Shown piece after piece: positions 51,478 through 58,140 of a stretch of 64,000 nt of DNA. Origin of the DNA: Ophthalmolycus amberensis (Eukaryota; Chordata; Actinopteri; Perciformes; Zoarcidae); NCBI GenBank assembly GCA_024529925.1, contig JAFEUB010000787.1, positions 4,126,001-4,190,000 of the forward strand. The letters run 5' to 3'. The notes beneath the pieces were generated by a model. It was not told the DNA's origin. It ran no database searches and worked only from the letters and a program-made list of their open reading frames with translations. The position numbers and the translations under genes are program-made. The first letter of the stretch is position 1, and each line of letters starts with the position of its first letter.

Positions 51478-54400
51478 CACTATATAGGCTGATACAACTC
51501 TTGGTTATCCTGTTCAGTTTTTCCGCTTAATTATAGGGTTTGTTTTCCTCTTGTGTAAATCCAACAAGAGCTGGATACAAGTGCACCTCATCCTCCTTCC
51601 TACCTACTTCTCTTCATCTTCATCGCATGACTGCCCTATAACCCAAGTGTTATCTAACTTGTGTCACCTTACATGACATCCCAGTAAGGATGTAGGGTAG
51701 CTCACATGCTAATGGGGGCCAAGCTCAAGCCACTATCTGAGAAAGCTCAGATAAGCACAGCTAAGCTATTGTGTGGAGTAAATTAGTCTCTGTTGTTTTC
51801 CCACTTTACCTAATCATCAAAGTGGACAGTGCCAAGGTGCTGTCTGAGTGGACGCAGAGGGCGATGGTAACAGTAAGACCTTTTAATGACATCAACACGT
51901 TACATTGCTAAACTGTGTTCCTCGTTTCTGAAGCAACAATGAGTGACCTGAATGGAATACTGAAACAATGAATCCATTAGTTGATCGAACAATTCTGATA
52001 CTAATCATAATAATCATAATGTACACTGTGATCAATGTAATGACTCTGTTATAGGAAGATCGGCGAAGCAGGAAATATGCTGAGTTACCAAGAGGCAGCT
52101 TGTAGAAGTGTGTTATTCACATTCATTTATTCATTTGCTGTTTGCCCCATTTGCCCTCTAGTGGCTGTTTGTAGACATGGCAATGAAAACACAATACATC
52201 AACTACATGACCTATCAGCATGCGGAGCAATGTAGTTTACTTTGCATATGTACTTGCATTCATGACGAGGTATCATCATAATACAAGTAGTTATAATAAT
52301 TAGCATGTGTATCATGGGTTCATTATTTCCAAGACAGAGTTATTTGGTAACTTCAGTTCAAAACTTAAAGTTGATTGCCACTAATCCTGTTGTCTCTTCT
52401 TGTGTTTATTCCCCCCAGAGGACCATTTTTGGTAGCAATGGGGAAGTCGTGGCATAAGGAGGAATTTAACTGTGCCCACTGCCGTACATCCCTGGCAGAT
52501 ATAGGCTTTGTGGAGGAACAGGGATCTGTCTACTGTGAACACTGTTATGAAGATTTCTTGGCTCCGTCATGCAGCCGCTGCCAGGCCAAGATACTGGGGG
52601 TGAGTTGGTGTGAAGCTAAATAGAGCAGGAGGGTGTGTGTGTGTGTGTGTGTGTATACATTGTTGTCTGGCTGCTCTTGTGTCTTGTCTGTTTTGTGATG
52701 GCCATTCAACAGAATGTACTGTACAGTTCAGATTCATTAACTTTGATCATTTCATGCAATGCTAAAAGACAATGAAGATGACAACAAAACTCTAGCATTG
52801 CAGTGCGAGGAAAGATAACGTGGAGAATTTGCCTGAAGACTTTATGTCGGTACCATTCACTCACATGTACAGCTGACCTTTACATTGTGTGTGTGTGGCT
52901 GTTTCAAACTCAACCACCTGTTGTTTAGAAACCAAAAGCAATACTTCTCTTGGCATTCAGTGCAAACCTGTCACACAGACCAATGTCTTGACTTCATTTG
53001 TTTTATAGCTTTTGTGCTTCACAATGAATAAACAGTGTGTGACACTGTGAACAGACTGGTTTACAGCAACTACATCAAGAATGTGTCAGTTGAATTCTTA
53101 GTCTTCTGCTCTGTAGTTTTACCACTATGGGCCAGCTGCAGATTGAGAGGTTCAAAGTGGGGAAAAATGGATACATAAAGTTTAGTAGTCTACACATGGT
53201 TACATGAAGCACCTCCCAAATGTCAGATGCTTTACCTATTAATGAAACAGAAAAGAGACTCTTGATGTCTGTAGCTAAAACATCCAACTTCTCAATGTGA
53301 GTTTAAATAGAAGTTGACCCAACCTTTAAACTGATACATGTGGAAGACTTTATTACTATGGAATCCAGTTCTCTTCATACCTTCTTCTGTCATTTTACTT
53401 TGTGCATTAAGCCCTATTTTTATCAATCTGAGACCAAATAATAAAGATACATTAAATGTACAAGTGTAGACATCTTCAAATGTTCACCTTTAGGGTCAGT
53501 CCAACCCCGGATGTGCATGATAAATGCTTTGGAGGCCAATGTAAGAAAGCTATAGGGAATTTCTATAGTGACCACCACTGAAACGCAGGAATGTGGTATA
53601 TGTTCTGGTGTTAGGCGAATTAGGCTTAGAGGCCTCGAGGCTGCAGGTGTAGCATGAACCCAGAGTGTCAGGAAGCTGAGATATCTGCTCTCATAACAGA
53701 TCTGACATTTATCCCTCACGTGTTCTAACCTTTTTAGCCTCTATGCCTTTCAACCCTCTATTTCTCACACATCTTCAACCAGCTTACGGCTTCTTATTAA
53801 CCTGTTTTCTCACTCCCTCTCCCCTGATCCTTCATTCTACTGCGGCCCACCAACTTCCCATTGATTCACTGTCCTGTCTTGTTCTCACAGTTTAAGGGTG
53901 GGAAAGAAAGCGGTTGGTCTATTTTATGCTGGGGTCATGTGGCCCACAAGAAAAGAAACAAACAAAGTATTTAAATGTGACATGAGAAGAAGACAGACTG
54001 TAGGAGAGTCTGTACATTTCTGATAACAGAGAAATGTATCCGTTATGATCAAGAAGGGGTTGATAATAGAAATGCATGTTTTTGTTCAGACATTAAATGC
54101 ACAGCAGTGCTACAAATAATGACCCAATAAGCATTCAACACGGCAGCATCCCACCAAAAGCCTCTGTCTCCTGGATCTAATGTTCCAGTTACTGTGACCG
54201 ACTCACACAAAGACCAGTGCTACTGATGAACTGCATGATGCCTCCAACTAACCACACTGTTTGCTTTTTGCTCCCAGGAGGTGATAAATGCCCTCAAACA
54301 GTCGTGGCATGTCTACTGCTTCCTGTGCGCTTGCTGTCAGCAGCCAATCAGAAACAACACCTTCCACCTGGAGGATGGAGAGCCATACTGTGAACAAGGT

Positions 54401-54955
54401 GAGTGATATGGACTCTGAACAATATGCTGATTGGGCACAGAGATCTCGCTGACGGGCCGGATGAAGGCTGACTGGAGGACAAAAGTCGGCGGATTGAAAG
54501 AGAAATGTAGCTCTCTGTTATGAATAGACTTTTATTTTGGTGCCAACAATAAAGAAATAAAGAAATTTCTGTAAAAAAAAGAAATAAAGTGTTGATGTTG
54601 TGTTCCGTGTGGTGTACGTCATGCCATGTTGCTTTGTGTGTCAAAAGACTTCTACAATATGTTTGGGACCTGCTGCCATGGCTGTGAGTTCCCCATTGAG
54701 GCTGGAGACAAGTTCCTGGAGGCCCTCGGTTACACCTGGCATGACACCTGCTTCGTCTGCACCGTAAGTGAAGGATTAGTATGCTCACAGTACAGTTAAT
54801 TAAGAGACTTGTATCCATCTGACTGGACAAAAACGCAGGAGCAGGCTCAGGGTCCCTCGCAGTGATGTGATAAATGCACGTTCTGGCATTTTTATCATTA
54901 TTTCTAAAGAGATGGTGAGTTATCAATGAGGAGTTTAAAACTTTACTTATGTAAC

Positions 54956-55000
<45 letters not shown>

Positions 55001-55107
55001 TGTATATTTTTCCTCAGGTGTGCTGCACCACTCTCGAAGGCCAGACCTTCTTCTACAAGAAAGACAAACCTCTTTGCAAGAAGCATGCTCACACACTGAA
55101 GATATGA
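2817..55107 (+). CDS. pdlim5: PDZ and LIM domain protein 5 (ENH), whole coding span, long form
   Basis: Spliced gene; the exons are listed separately. The long form joins 2817-2915, 14121-14272, 30218-30257, 31054-31463, 35314-35486, 36405-36441, 40040-40735, 40855-41016, 41132-41206, 41338-41469, 41708-41872, 47608-47690, 50614-50815, 52419-52599, 54278-54398, 54648-54763 and 55018-55107: 977 residues with no internal stop. Layout: PDZ 4-83, ZASP-like motif about 126-151, PDLIM middle domain about 235-291, cassette insert 304-713, LIM1-3 from about 801 to 977. Known role of the family: scaffold at the muscle Z-disc and actin stress fibres. The PDZ binds alpha-actinin and the LIM domains bind protein kinases C and D and Id2. 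PDLIM5 is preferred to LDB3 or PDLIM7 because the N-terminus, the RILAQITGTE stretch, the DTLVQ-AEHIPAG linker and the LIM residues fit PDLIM5 best. Without 40040-41872 the protein is 567 residues, near the 596 of human ENH. Confidence 0.95.
8640..8960. repeat. Repeat-like intronic sequence
   Basis: Phrases such as GGGAAGAAGAAGACTAAATG and GTCCACAGGGCACCTTTAAG are of a kind I recall from many teleost introns. Family and limits are not certain, and recognition is from memory only. Confidence 0.35.
11737..12011 (+). promoter_or_regulatory. Possible alternative promoter and leader exon
   Basis: CTATAAAAGG (about 11742-11751) is a TATA box and a near-CArG element. About 30 bases on is a CT-rich stretch where a start could lie, and after some 220 bases comes a donor (GGTGG then gtaagag at 12012). 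Spliced to the exon at 14121 it would give a transcript lacking the first 33 PDZ residues; its only ATG (12001) runs into a stop after the join. It may be a chance match. Confidence 0.25.
14121..14272 (+). CDS. pdlim5: pdlim5 exon 3, rest of the PDZ domain
   Basis: 152 bases, phase 0 in and phase 2 out, residues 34-84. LTDGGKAAKSGIGIGDIVLS followed by IDG and the helix-2 segment HLEAQNKIK completes the PDZ fold, whose helix 2 lines the peptide groove. Acceptor gtctctgcag; donor gtaagc. A GT-rich repeat starts 18 bases after the donor. Two cysteines (KCCTG) replace the single cysteine I recall in human KGCTG. Confidence 0.95.
14713..14754. repeat. (GT)21 microsatellite
   Basis: Pure GT run in the large intron. 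Confidence 0.95.
19561..19593. repeat. (AC)16 microsatellite
   Basis: Pure AC run. Confidence 0.95.
20790..21185. repeat. Diverged tandem repeat, unit about 130 bp
   Basis: CCAAGA recurs at 20815, 20944, 21075 and 21165, with CACCTGTCTCTGTCT-like and ATTTGCCAAAGA-like segments at matching places inside the units. Copies are far apart in sequence, so the array is old. The last unit is shortened. Confidence 0.55.
21920..22011. repeat. Interrupted GT microsatellite, about 90 bp
   Basis: GT run broken by regularly placed GTTT variants. Confidence 0.95.
24932..24982. repeat. (CA)25 microsatellite
   Basis: Pure CA run. Confidence 0.95.
27713..27869. mobile_element. Short insertion flanked by an 8-bp direct repeat
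   Basis: CTAATACT is present at 27713-27720 and 27862-27869. The 141 bases between begin CAGGGGCAGACTGGCCATCA, a phrase I recall as the start of a common fish repeat and hAT-like in form (8-bp duplication, CAGGG terminus). The right end (GGGGGCAAT) is not an inverted copy of the left, so the element is truncated or the match is chance. Confidence 0.4.
28885..28986. mobile_element. SINE-type 3' tail
   Basis: CGCTTTGGATAAAAGCGTCT then GCTAAATGAC and a (TGTAA)3-like tail is a 3' end seen very widely in teleost genomes. The body upstream (GGGGGCAGTACCCTTGAG) is degraded. The family name is not certain. Confidence 0.6.
30218..30257 (+). CDS. pdlim5: pdlim5 exon 4, short proline linker
   Basis: 40 bases, residues 84-97 (KASRVPKPPPVAPK). 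It matches in place and character the short linker after the PDZ domain of human PDLIM5 (RASAAPKPEPVPVQK). The acceptor has a strong pyrimidine tract (ttcctccctctctccag); the donor is gtagac. The phase is 2 in, 0 out. The small size and the 16 kb intron before it make it easy to miss. Confidence 0.88.
30258..31053 (+). other. pdlim5: Intron (796 bp)
   Basis: AT-rich; nothing recognised. Confidence 0.8.
31054..31463 (+). CDS. pdlim5: pdlim5 exon 5, proline-rich region with ZASP-like motif
   Basis: 410 bases, phase 0 in and 2 out, residues 98-233. KPVALT then YNKAPRPYWG and IPSPSSAFTPA (about residues 129-162) match the ZASP-like (ZM) motif region of PDLIM5/LDB3, which contacts the alpha-actinin rod. 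It is followed by a run of eight prolines within a Ser/Pro-rich stretch, then MGQRRG, matching EGQRRG just before the next exon in human. In mammals this region is alternatively spliced between muscle and non-muscle forms; here I see one exon. Confidence 0.92.
31464..35313 (+). other. pdlim5: Intron (3.85 kb)
   Basis: Contains CA/GT repeats (33075-33125, 34113-34134, 34193-34221) and an LTR-like fragment near 32690-32800. No exon was recognised. Confidence 0.7.
32700..32800 (+). mobile_element. Possible LTR fragment
   Basis: A TATA-like GTATATATAGCC is followed about 50 bases later by GTCAATAAAGG and a short GC-richer stretch, the arrangement of the core promoter and poly(A) signal of a retrotransposon LTR. 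No coding region or second LTR is present, so at most this is a solo remnant. Confidence 0.25.
35314..35486 (+). CDS. pdlim5: pdlim5 exon 6, PDLIM-family middle domain
   Basis: 173 bases, phase 2 in and 1 out, residues 234-291. VPRKHIVDTDIHFYHVPTHA, EDTEDWRPR, GTTQSRSF and RILAQITGTE are near-identical to mammalian PDLIM5 and form the conserved middle domain (DUF4749) of the ALP/Enigma family. Acceptor gtccttccag; donor gtacgt. No catalytic role is known; the family uses it as part of the Z-disc scaffold. Confidence 0.95.
35680..36377 (+). mobile_element. 5'-truncated LINE (L2-like), 3' end of the reverse transcriptase ORF
   Basis: An open frame from about 35633 to 36163 encodes the C-terminal part of a fish non-LTR retrotransposon ORF2: SRLDYCNG, LQLIQNAAARVLTKTRR, SLHWLPVQQRIDFKILLLVY, PYEPSRPLRSSGTGLLSVPR, ESCRSAETLSSFKSRLKTFL. 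It is followed by a 3'UTR ending GTGCTATACAAATAAACTTG and a (TTGCC) pentamer tail to 36377. The reverse-transcriptase active-site part and the endonuclease are missing, so the copy is dead. The intact frame of this part suggests a fairly recent insertion. No clear target duplication, as usual for L2-type elements. Confidence 0.85.
36405..36441 (+). CDS. pdlim5: pdlim5 exon 7, linker and isoform branch point
   Basis: 37 bases, phase 1 in and 2 out, residues 292-303 (AQEEETDAAKKTK, the last codon shared). It corresponds to LKESEADNTKKA of human PDLIM5. It ends in phase 2, and every exon that could follow (37758, 40040, 40855, 41132, 41338, 41708, 47608) has a phase-2 acceptor. It is therefore the branch from which the short and long forms diverge. 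The 3' tail of a LINE lies 27 bases before its acceptor. Confidence 0.88.
36442..37757 (+). other. pdlim5: Intron before the short-form last exon (1.3 kb)
   Basis: Contains one weak exon candidate (36585-36708). Otherwise nothing recognised. Confidence 0.6.
37758..37857 (+). CDS. pdlim5: pdlim5 alternative last exon of the LIM-less short form
   Basis: Acceptor gatggcag, then 33 residues and TAA at 37855-37857. Joined to exon 7 it gives a 336-residue protein with PDZ, ZM and middle domains but no LIM domains. The tail contains YNELRDWHHGVSARTLNVQ, the same kind of ending as short LDB3 (KLRNWHHGLSAQILNVKS) and short PDLIM7 (RLRDWHHQRSAHVLNVQS), as I recall them. LIM-less ENH forms are known in mammalian muscle, where they compete with the long form. 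A poly(A) signal at 38005 completes the exon. Confidence 0.88.
37858..38028 (+). other. pdlim5: 3'UTR of the short pdlim5 form
   Basis: Runs from the TAA at 37855 to the expected cleavage site about 15-20 bases after the AATAAA at 38005. It contains a (GT) repeat at 37868-37901, which becomes a UG repeat in RNA of the kind bound by CELF and TDP-43 proteins. The end is estimated. Confidence 0.6.
38005..38010 (+). terminator. pdlim5: Poly(A) signal of the short form
   Basis: AATAAA sits 148 bases after the short-form stop codon. A GT-rich tract (38067-38100), including long TGTG runs, begins about 40-60 bases beyond the expected cleavage site, as a downstream GU-rich element should. Confidence 0.65.
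38029..40039 (+). other. pdlim5: Intronic sequence between the short-form end and exon 9
   Basis: GT-rich tract with a G10 run (38067-38107), then ordinary AT-rich sequence with a poly-T near 38846. No exon was recognised. Confidence 0.7.
40040..40735 (+). CDS. pdlim5: pdlim5 cassette exon 9, large Ser/Thr/Pro/Gln-rich exon
   Basis: 696 bases (232 codons), phase 2 in and out, residues 304-535, open throughout, with acceptor atctgccag and donor gtacat. The sequence is disordered-looking: rich in Ser, Thr, Pro, Gln, Asn and His, with few charges and no recognised domain. A middle part is richer in Tyr, Phe and Met. I do not recognise it from mammalian PDLIM5. It is assigned to this gene because the phase fits exon 7 and the following exons exactly and no stop occurs. 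By analogy with LDB3 and large muscle exons it may be muscle-specific, which is inference. Confidence 0.72.
40855..41016 (+). CDS. pdlim5: pdlim5 cassette exon 10
   Basis: 162 bases (54 codons), phase 2 in and out, residues 536-589. Acceptor ttggtctag, donor gtgctg. Encodes a Ser/Thr/Asp/Lys-rich segment with HKLYRQATKSLKAMQTRFDL, which could form a short amphipathic helix. No known domain. It lies only 119 bases after exon 9. Confidence 0.62.
41132..41206 (+). CDS. pdlim5: pdlim5 cassette exon 11
   Basis: 75 bases (25 codons), phase 2 in and out, residues 590-614. Acceptor tgtcccttcag, donor gtacaa. Encodes a basic Ser/Thr-rich stretch ending FSTKPVR. Short, with no domain; support is the open frame, matching phase and good splice sites. 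Confidence 0.55.
41338..41469 (+). CDS. pdlim5: pdlim5 cassette exon 12, proline-rich
   Basis: 132 bases (44 codons), phase 2 in and out, residues 615-658. It encodes SSPLDFLPRAAPCPPPLTPS then a Gln/Thr/Pro-rich tail ending SSPVRAR. Several SP/TP pairs could be proline-directed kinase or SH3/WW targets. Donor gtaaac, followed 20 bases later by a (TG)n tract at 41490-41532. The acceptor (gtaaacag) has a weak pyrimidine tract, consistent with regulated inclusion. Confidence 0.62.
41490..41532. repeat. (TG)21 microsatellite beside the exon 12 donor
   Basis: Starts 20 bases after the donor of the cassette exon ending at 41469. Confidence 0.95.
41708..41872 (+). CDS. pdlim5: pdlim5 cassette exon 13, Lys/Arg-rich patch
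   Basis: 165 bases (55 codons), phase 2 in and out, residues 659-713. It ends PLRLKKKKKKRRSVSELQLS then KNKR: a basic cluster resembling a nuclear-localisation or lipid/actin-binding patch, next to RRSVS, a consensus for PKA/PKD-type basophilic kinases. PDLIM5 is a known PKD/PKC scaffold, so a substrate site would make sense, but this is inference. Acceptor ccttgtcag, donor gtagac. If the intron is retained, TAG follows immediately and the protein ends after KNKR. Confidence 0.6.
43740..44130. promoter_or_regulatory. Candidate conserved non-coding element
   Basis: Many homeodomain-type cores (TTAATCA, CATTAATC, ACAATTAAG, ATAATTGG, GTAATTGG, CCAATTACC, CTAATGA) and CCAATCA/TGATTGG pairs within about 350 bases, free of microsatellites. 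This composition is typical of vertebrate developmental enhancers. No cross-species alignment was possible. Confidence 0.35.
45870..45907. repeat. (CA)19 microsatellite
   Basis: Pure CA run. Confidence 0.95.
47608..47690 (+). CDS. pdlim5: pdlim5 exon 14, acidic linker
   Basis: 83 bases, phase 2 in and 1 out, residues 714-741. SEEGEEPEPNSHESAVVKTM is an acidic Ser/Glu-rich linker occupying the place of SQEPSPQLASSVAST in human PDLIM5. Acceptor ctctctgcacag, donor gtaaac. Skipping of exons 9-13 joins it in frame to exon 7. Confidence 0.75.
47691..50613 (+). other. pdlim5: Intron (2.9 kb), partly an interspersed repeat
   Basis: First half AT-rich with nothing recognised; second half largely the repeat at about 49130-50010, then GT/CA repeats (50264-50290, 50475-50500). 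Confidence 0.65.
49130..50010. mobile_element. Interspersed repeat of teleost type
   Basis: Phrases such as CAAGTCTTCTTCAATACAGC, GGCTACCTTGTGATTGACAG and CCCAAGTGGCCAAACAAAT are ones I recall from many percomorph introns. The stretch has no transposase or RT motif; limits and class are uncertain. Confidence 0.5.
50614..50815 (+). CDS. pdlim5: pdlim5 exon 15, linker and start of LIM1
   Basis: 202 bases, phase 1 in and 2 out, residues 742-808. A Gly/Pro-rich linker leads to DEDTLVQMAEHIPAG, near-identical to human PDLIM5, then TPMCAHCNMVI, which supplies the first two zinc cysteines of LIM1 (C801, C804). Acceptor catcttcttcag, donor gtgagg. Confidence 0.93.
50816..52418 (+). other. pdlim5: Intron inside LIM1 (1.6 kb)
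   Basis: Contains an interrupted CA microsatellite at 51429-51474; otherwise nothing recognised. Confidence 0.75.
52419..52599 (+). CDS. pdlim5: pdlim5 exon 16, most of LIM1 and start of LIM2
   Basis: 181 bases, phase 2 in and 0 out, residues 809-869. GPFLVAMGKSWHKEEFNCAH continues LIM1 with H821 and C827. The usual ligand at H+3 is Glu824, as in other Enigma-family LIM1 domains. YCEHCYEDFLAPSCSRC closes LIM1 and opens LIM2. Acceptor ccccccag; donor gtgagt, with a GT repeat from 52632. Confidence 0.95.
52600..54277 (+). other. pdlim5: Intron between LIM1 and LIM2 (1.7 kb)
   Basis: GT repeat 33 bases after the donor (52632-52654); otherwise nothing recognised. Confidence 0.75.
54278..54398 (+). 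CDS. pdlim5: pdlim5 exon 17, LIM2
   Basis: 121 bases, phase 0 in and 1 out, residues 870-909. EVINALKQSWHVYCFLCACC shows the full H-x2-C-x2-C-x2-C zinc signature, and FHLEDGEPYCEQ leads to the last ligands of LIM2. Acceptor tttgctcccag, donor gtgagt. LIM domains of ENH bind PKC isoforms, PKD1 and Id2 in mammals. Confidence 0.95.
54648..54763 (+). CDS. pdlim5: pdlim5 exon 18, end of LIM2 and most of LIM3
   Basis: 116 bases, phase 1 in and 0 out, residues 910-948. CCHGCEFPIEAGDKFLEALG then YTWHDTCFVCT carries the first zinc site of LIM3; it is almost identical to mammalian PDLIM5. Acceptor tgtgtcaaaag (purine-rich, weak pyrimidine tract), donor gtaagt. Confidence 0.95.
54961..54997. repeat. 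(TG)18 next to the exon 19 acceptor
   Basis: Ends 20 bases before the last acceptor of the gene, an arrangement like the TG/T tract of CFTR exon 9. Confidence 0.95.
55018..55107 (+). CDS. pdlim5: pdlim5 exon 19, end of LIM3 and stop
   Basis: 90 bases, phase 0 in, residues 949-977 and TGA at 55105-55107. VCCTTLEGQTFFYKKDKPLC then KKHAHTLKI completes the second zinc module of LIM3 and the family C-terminus (human ends KKHAHSVNF). The acceptor tttttcctcag is preceded, 20 bases upstream, by a (TG)18 repeat. Confidence 0.95.
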   Translation: MCCTTLEGQTFFYKKDKPLCKKHAHTLKI

Positions 55108-55985
55108 ATCTTGGACTTTCTTCACAACTTTCTAGCCTTACTTTCTCCCTTGGTGGATGGGACGGCCTCTTTATAGTTCTTGCAACAATCAATCTCAAGC
55201 AATACTCGCACGAGCATAGAGGTCAGAATAAGGGAAATATTGCCATGAATGCAAAAGTAAACTTGTTGTCGTCTTTGTACCGAGACCCATTGTAACACCA
55301 GTACTTTCCTCATGTGATTTCTACTATGCGCAGCAAGTAAAGAATCACTGTTTTTACCACATTTCACCACAAATATTGATTTTAATCTGGATTTTATTGG
55401 CTCATGCATCCAAAAATGGAATAGTTTTACTGCCAAATGGTGATGATCACCAAAGTCAGAGGTTTAATATGTAGGATTTTGTGATTCTCGTCTTTGACTT
55501 TATCCTAGTCGTCATTTCTTAATCCAGAGTTTGACCTTGAGTTTCTCAGAAGCACGACAATGAGCGGTGAGATCAAGTCAGTGTACAAAGACGCTCGGGT
55601 AACCGGCTAAATCACACAATGCCTGAACTTAGACAGTGTCAGAAATGTGTGAGAACATATACATATGCTATATGACTTTAAAGAGAGGAGGATATTGGGC
55701 AATTATTTCCTAAGCAGGTGTTTATTTTTGTTACTGTTACTGTTTGTGTAGCTTTAATCAAATAACAATCTGATCTGCAGCTAAGTAAAACAAGTCCAAG
55801 AGAATATTAGCATCCAATTTCCTGTGTCAAACTTTGTTTCATCACAATCTTCATAAAGAAATGTGCTTGTGCTGGTTGTTTTAATACAGGTCAGCATGTC
55901 TGGGGTTAAAACGTTTGCCTTTGATCCGTGCTTAGAATGATTTGAATTTTCTGTATTTTTTTAAATAAATTTTATTTTCTATTTG
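55108..55985 (+). other. pdlim5: 3'UTR of the long pdlim5 form
   Basis: About 880 bases from the TGA to the expected cleavage site after the AATAAA at 55964. Becomes AT-rich near its end; no coding potential seen. Confidence 0.6.
55964..55969 (+). terminator. pdlim5: Poly(A) signal of the long form
   Basis: First canonical AATAAA after the stop codon, followed within 15-30 bases by a T-rich and TTTGTTGTGTG stretch that fits a GU/U-rich downstream element. Confidence 0.6.
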
Positions 55986-57149
55986 TTGTGTGAAACTTGA
56001 AATATTGACCAAAAATGTTACCGGTTTCAAAATAATAAGTCCCATTTATTCATTTACAACAGTGAGGCACTTAAGAGAGATAAGATAACGAGAAGTGTTT
56101 TATGCTATGGAGGACAGAACTGGCCCTAAATATATATTATCATACATACAAAATAGATACATGTGTAACAAAATATAAAGCCCATATTATGTATATCTAT
56201 GTATATTTGCTTACTATTATTGACTGACATATCTTGATAATTGTGCTCCATACTGAGTGCCATATAGTTTAATGAATCATATTCATATTTTTACTTATTT
56301 TATCTCGTGCTATTTATAAAATTGCATTCTTTTGTGGTTGATTCCGTCCTCCATCTGCTTCATAAACGTGAGTAGCTCTTTCTGTCCTGACCTGCAGGAA
56401 AAGAAGGTCAAACATAATCCTTGTGTTGTAAACTGTATATTTTATTTTGTTTGCTTATATAAGTGAGAAATGTCTTATCTGACAATATGTATTTAACTGT
56501 TTGAGTAACTGGGCTTTTCCTCTTTGCGCGAGGGGGGGGGTAGTTTCTTCTCTGTTGTTAGTATCAATATGTTGACTTGGAGATATTGACTTTTTATTAT
56601 GGCTGAGGGGTACACTTGGTCTTTTCTGTTTCAATTAAAACACCAGAATACATGGCAGCAAAACTCACTTATATATATCAGAAGAAATCTGTGTTTTTTA
56701 CGGTATGTGACAAAAAGGGGGCAAGTACAGTGTACAGTGATAATCCAACATGGGGAAAAGAAGCTAAAGTCGAAAAAAACAATTAAAATGGATCTGATGT
56801 GTTTAATAAATGATGCTCTTTTAAACCCCCAAGAGAAATATCCTGTTTCCTTCTGTTTGCTTTCTTCTCACCCAGTGTAATACTATCTTACCAGACTAAA
56901 CTTCCTGCATTGCTTGAGAAAACCACATGGCAGCACAGAGGAGTCTGACATAAGCAATGTGAAAAGCAGATGTCAACGCATGTCTCCACCATGCTGAGAA
57001 AGGTCCAAGAAGACAGAGATAGAAAGAAAAGAGTATGGGCATTCAAGCATGTATGAATTATCACACAGACCTGCCCTCGCAGCTTCGTCCGCCGGTGGAC
57101 ACTATACCACGCACAATGAAACGGGAGCATTGCTAAGTGCAACAATGCC

Positions 57150-57660
57150 TCTGCAACAAACGGTTCATGGGTTATAAAAGGGCTGAAGGGTAGGGGGGCT
57201 ATGAGTCCATTTTTCAGGCCTGGAGCCTAATCATGGCTGAGAAATTCGGCGCAGATTTGACAAGGTACACTGAAGTTACAACAATTTCCTTTTTTCATGG
57301 CGAAAGAAGATAATACAGCAAACAATGTTCCATGAAAATGCAAACGTACAGAACCTAGTACAGAACCTGTAACAGGCTCAAAATATGCTAAAAACGAACA
57401 TTCAATTCAAAATGGCTGACTCACTTTTGAGTTTTGGGTATAACTCCAAGAGGCATTTTTGTGCGTCTCCACATGTTCATCCGTCTACCAAATTGCATAA
57501 ATGTAGGTGAAACCTCAATGAGGGGCCTAATGTTAGAGACATTTTAGGGGGCGCTATGGAGCCATAAACCCTCACCCTTCACAAAAAATAAAGTAAATTA
57601 ATTCCATTACGTCTAATGGCGTGCATGCAAAATGTCCCAACTTTTTGAGCACTGTAAGCC
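57150..57660. mobile_element. Interspersed repeat, very common percomorph type
   Basis: AAAATGGCTGACTCACTTTT, GGTATAACTCCAAGAGGCAT, TGTAGGTGAAACCTCAATGA and AGGGGGCGCTATGGAGCCAT are diagnostic-looking phrases of a repeat I recall throughout percomorph genomes. No coding motif; class not known to me. Confidence 0.65.
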
Positions 57661-57809
57661 TGTTTGTCCAGATGAAACACACAGGAGGTTCTGGATCTTC
57701 TCCTGGATAGCGGTTTGCTCCTGCTGAAAGCGGGATGCCTGGGATCTCTGTCTTATTAGGCCTCCTTCTTCTGTTTTTGGGGAGCTTCCCCCATCCTGCT
57801 TAGTTTATT

Positions 57810-58140
57810 CTGCAGCCTGGGACCTTGAGCCCTTCCAAACACTCTCCAACTCCTCTGCTTTTGAGCGAGTCTCAAACTCTTCTGTGTTTTTGTTAAACAG
57901 CTGCACCCTCAGGTAATGAATGGTGCTTCCAGGTTGCACCAAAGTCATATTCAACAGGGAGCTCTAACTTCATTGCCTCAAATTCATTTTTGATGGGCCA
58001 CTTTATTTGCCTTCTTCCACTCCAATTTGAATGGTCCTTGGTGTTGGAGGCCGGTTGCTTGAGCTCCTTCTCAGCTTCCTTCAGCATCATGCTGATCCAT
58101 CTCACCTGGGATTTCTGATTCTCTGTATCCCTGACGGGAG
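57810..58140 (-). pseudogene. Possible decayed coding fragment, frameshifted
   Basis: On the minus strand one frame reads MRWISMMLKEAEKELKQPAS, then further charged sequence to about 57915. A second frame then continues with HYLRVQLFNKNTEEFETRSK and AEELESVWKGS to a stop near 57810. The switch would need one frameshift. The composition is protein-like (Lys/Glu-rich, helical), but I do not recognise the family; it may be a retroelement or gene relic. Confidence 0.25.

Noticed and set aside
54348..54926. Minus-strand open frame of 192 codons
   Set aside because: It lies antisense to the LIM2/LIM3 exons, has no domain, and is explained by the conserved plus-strand coding.
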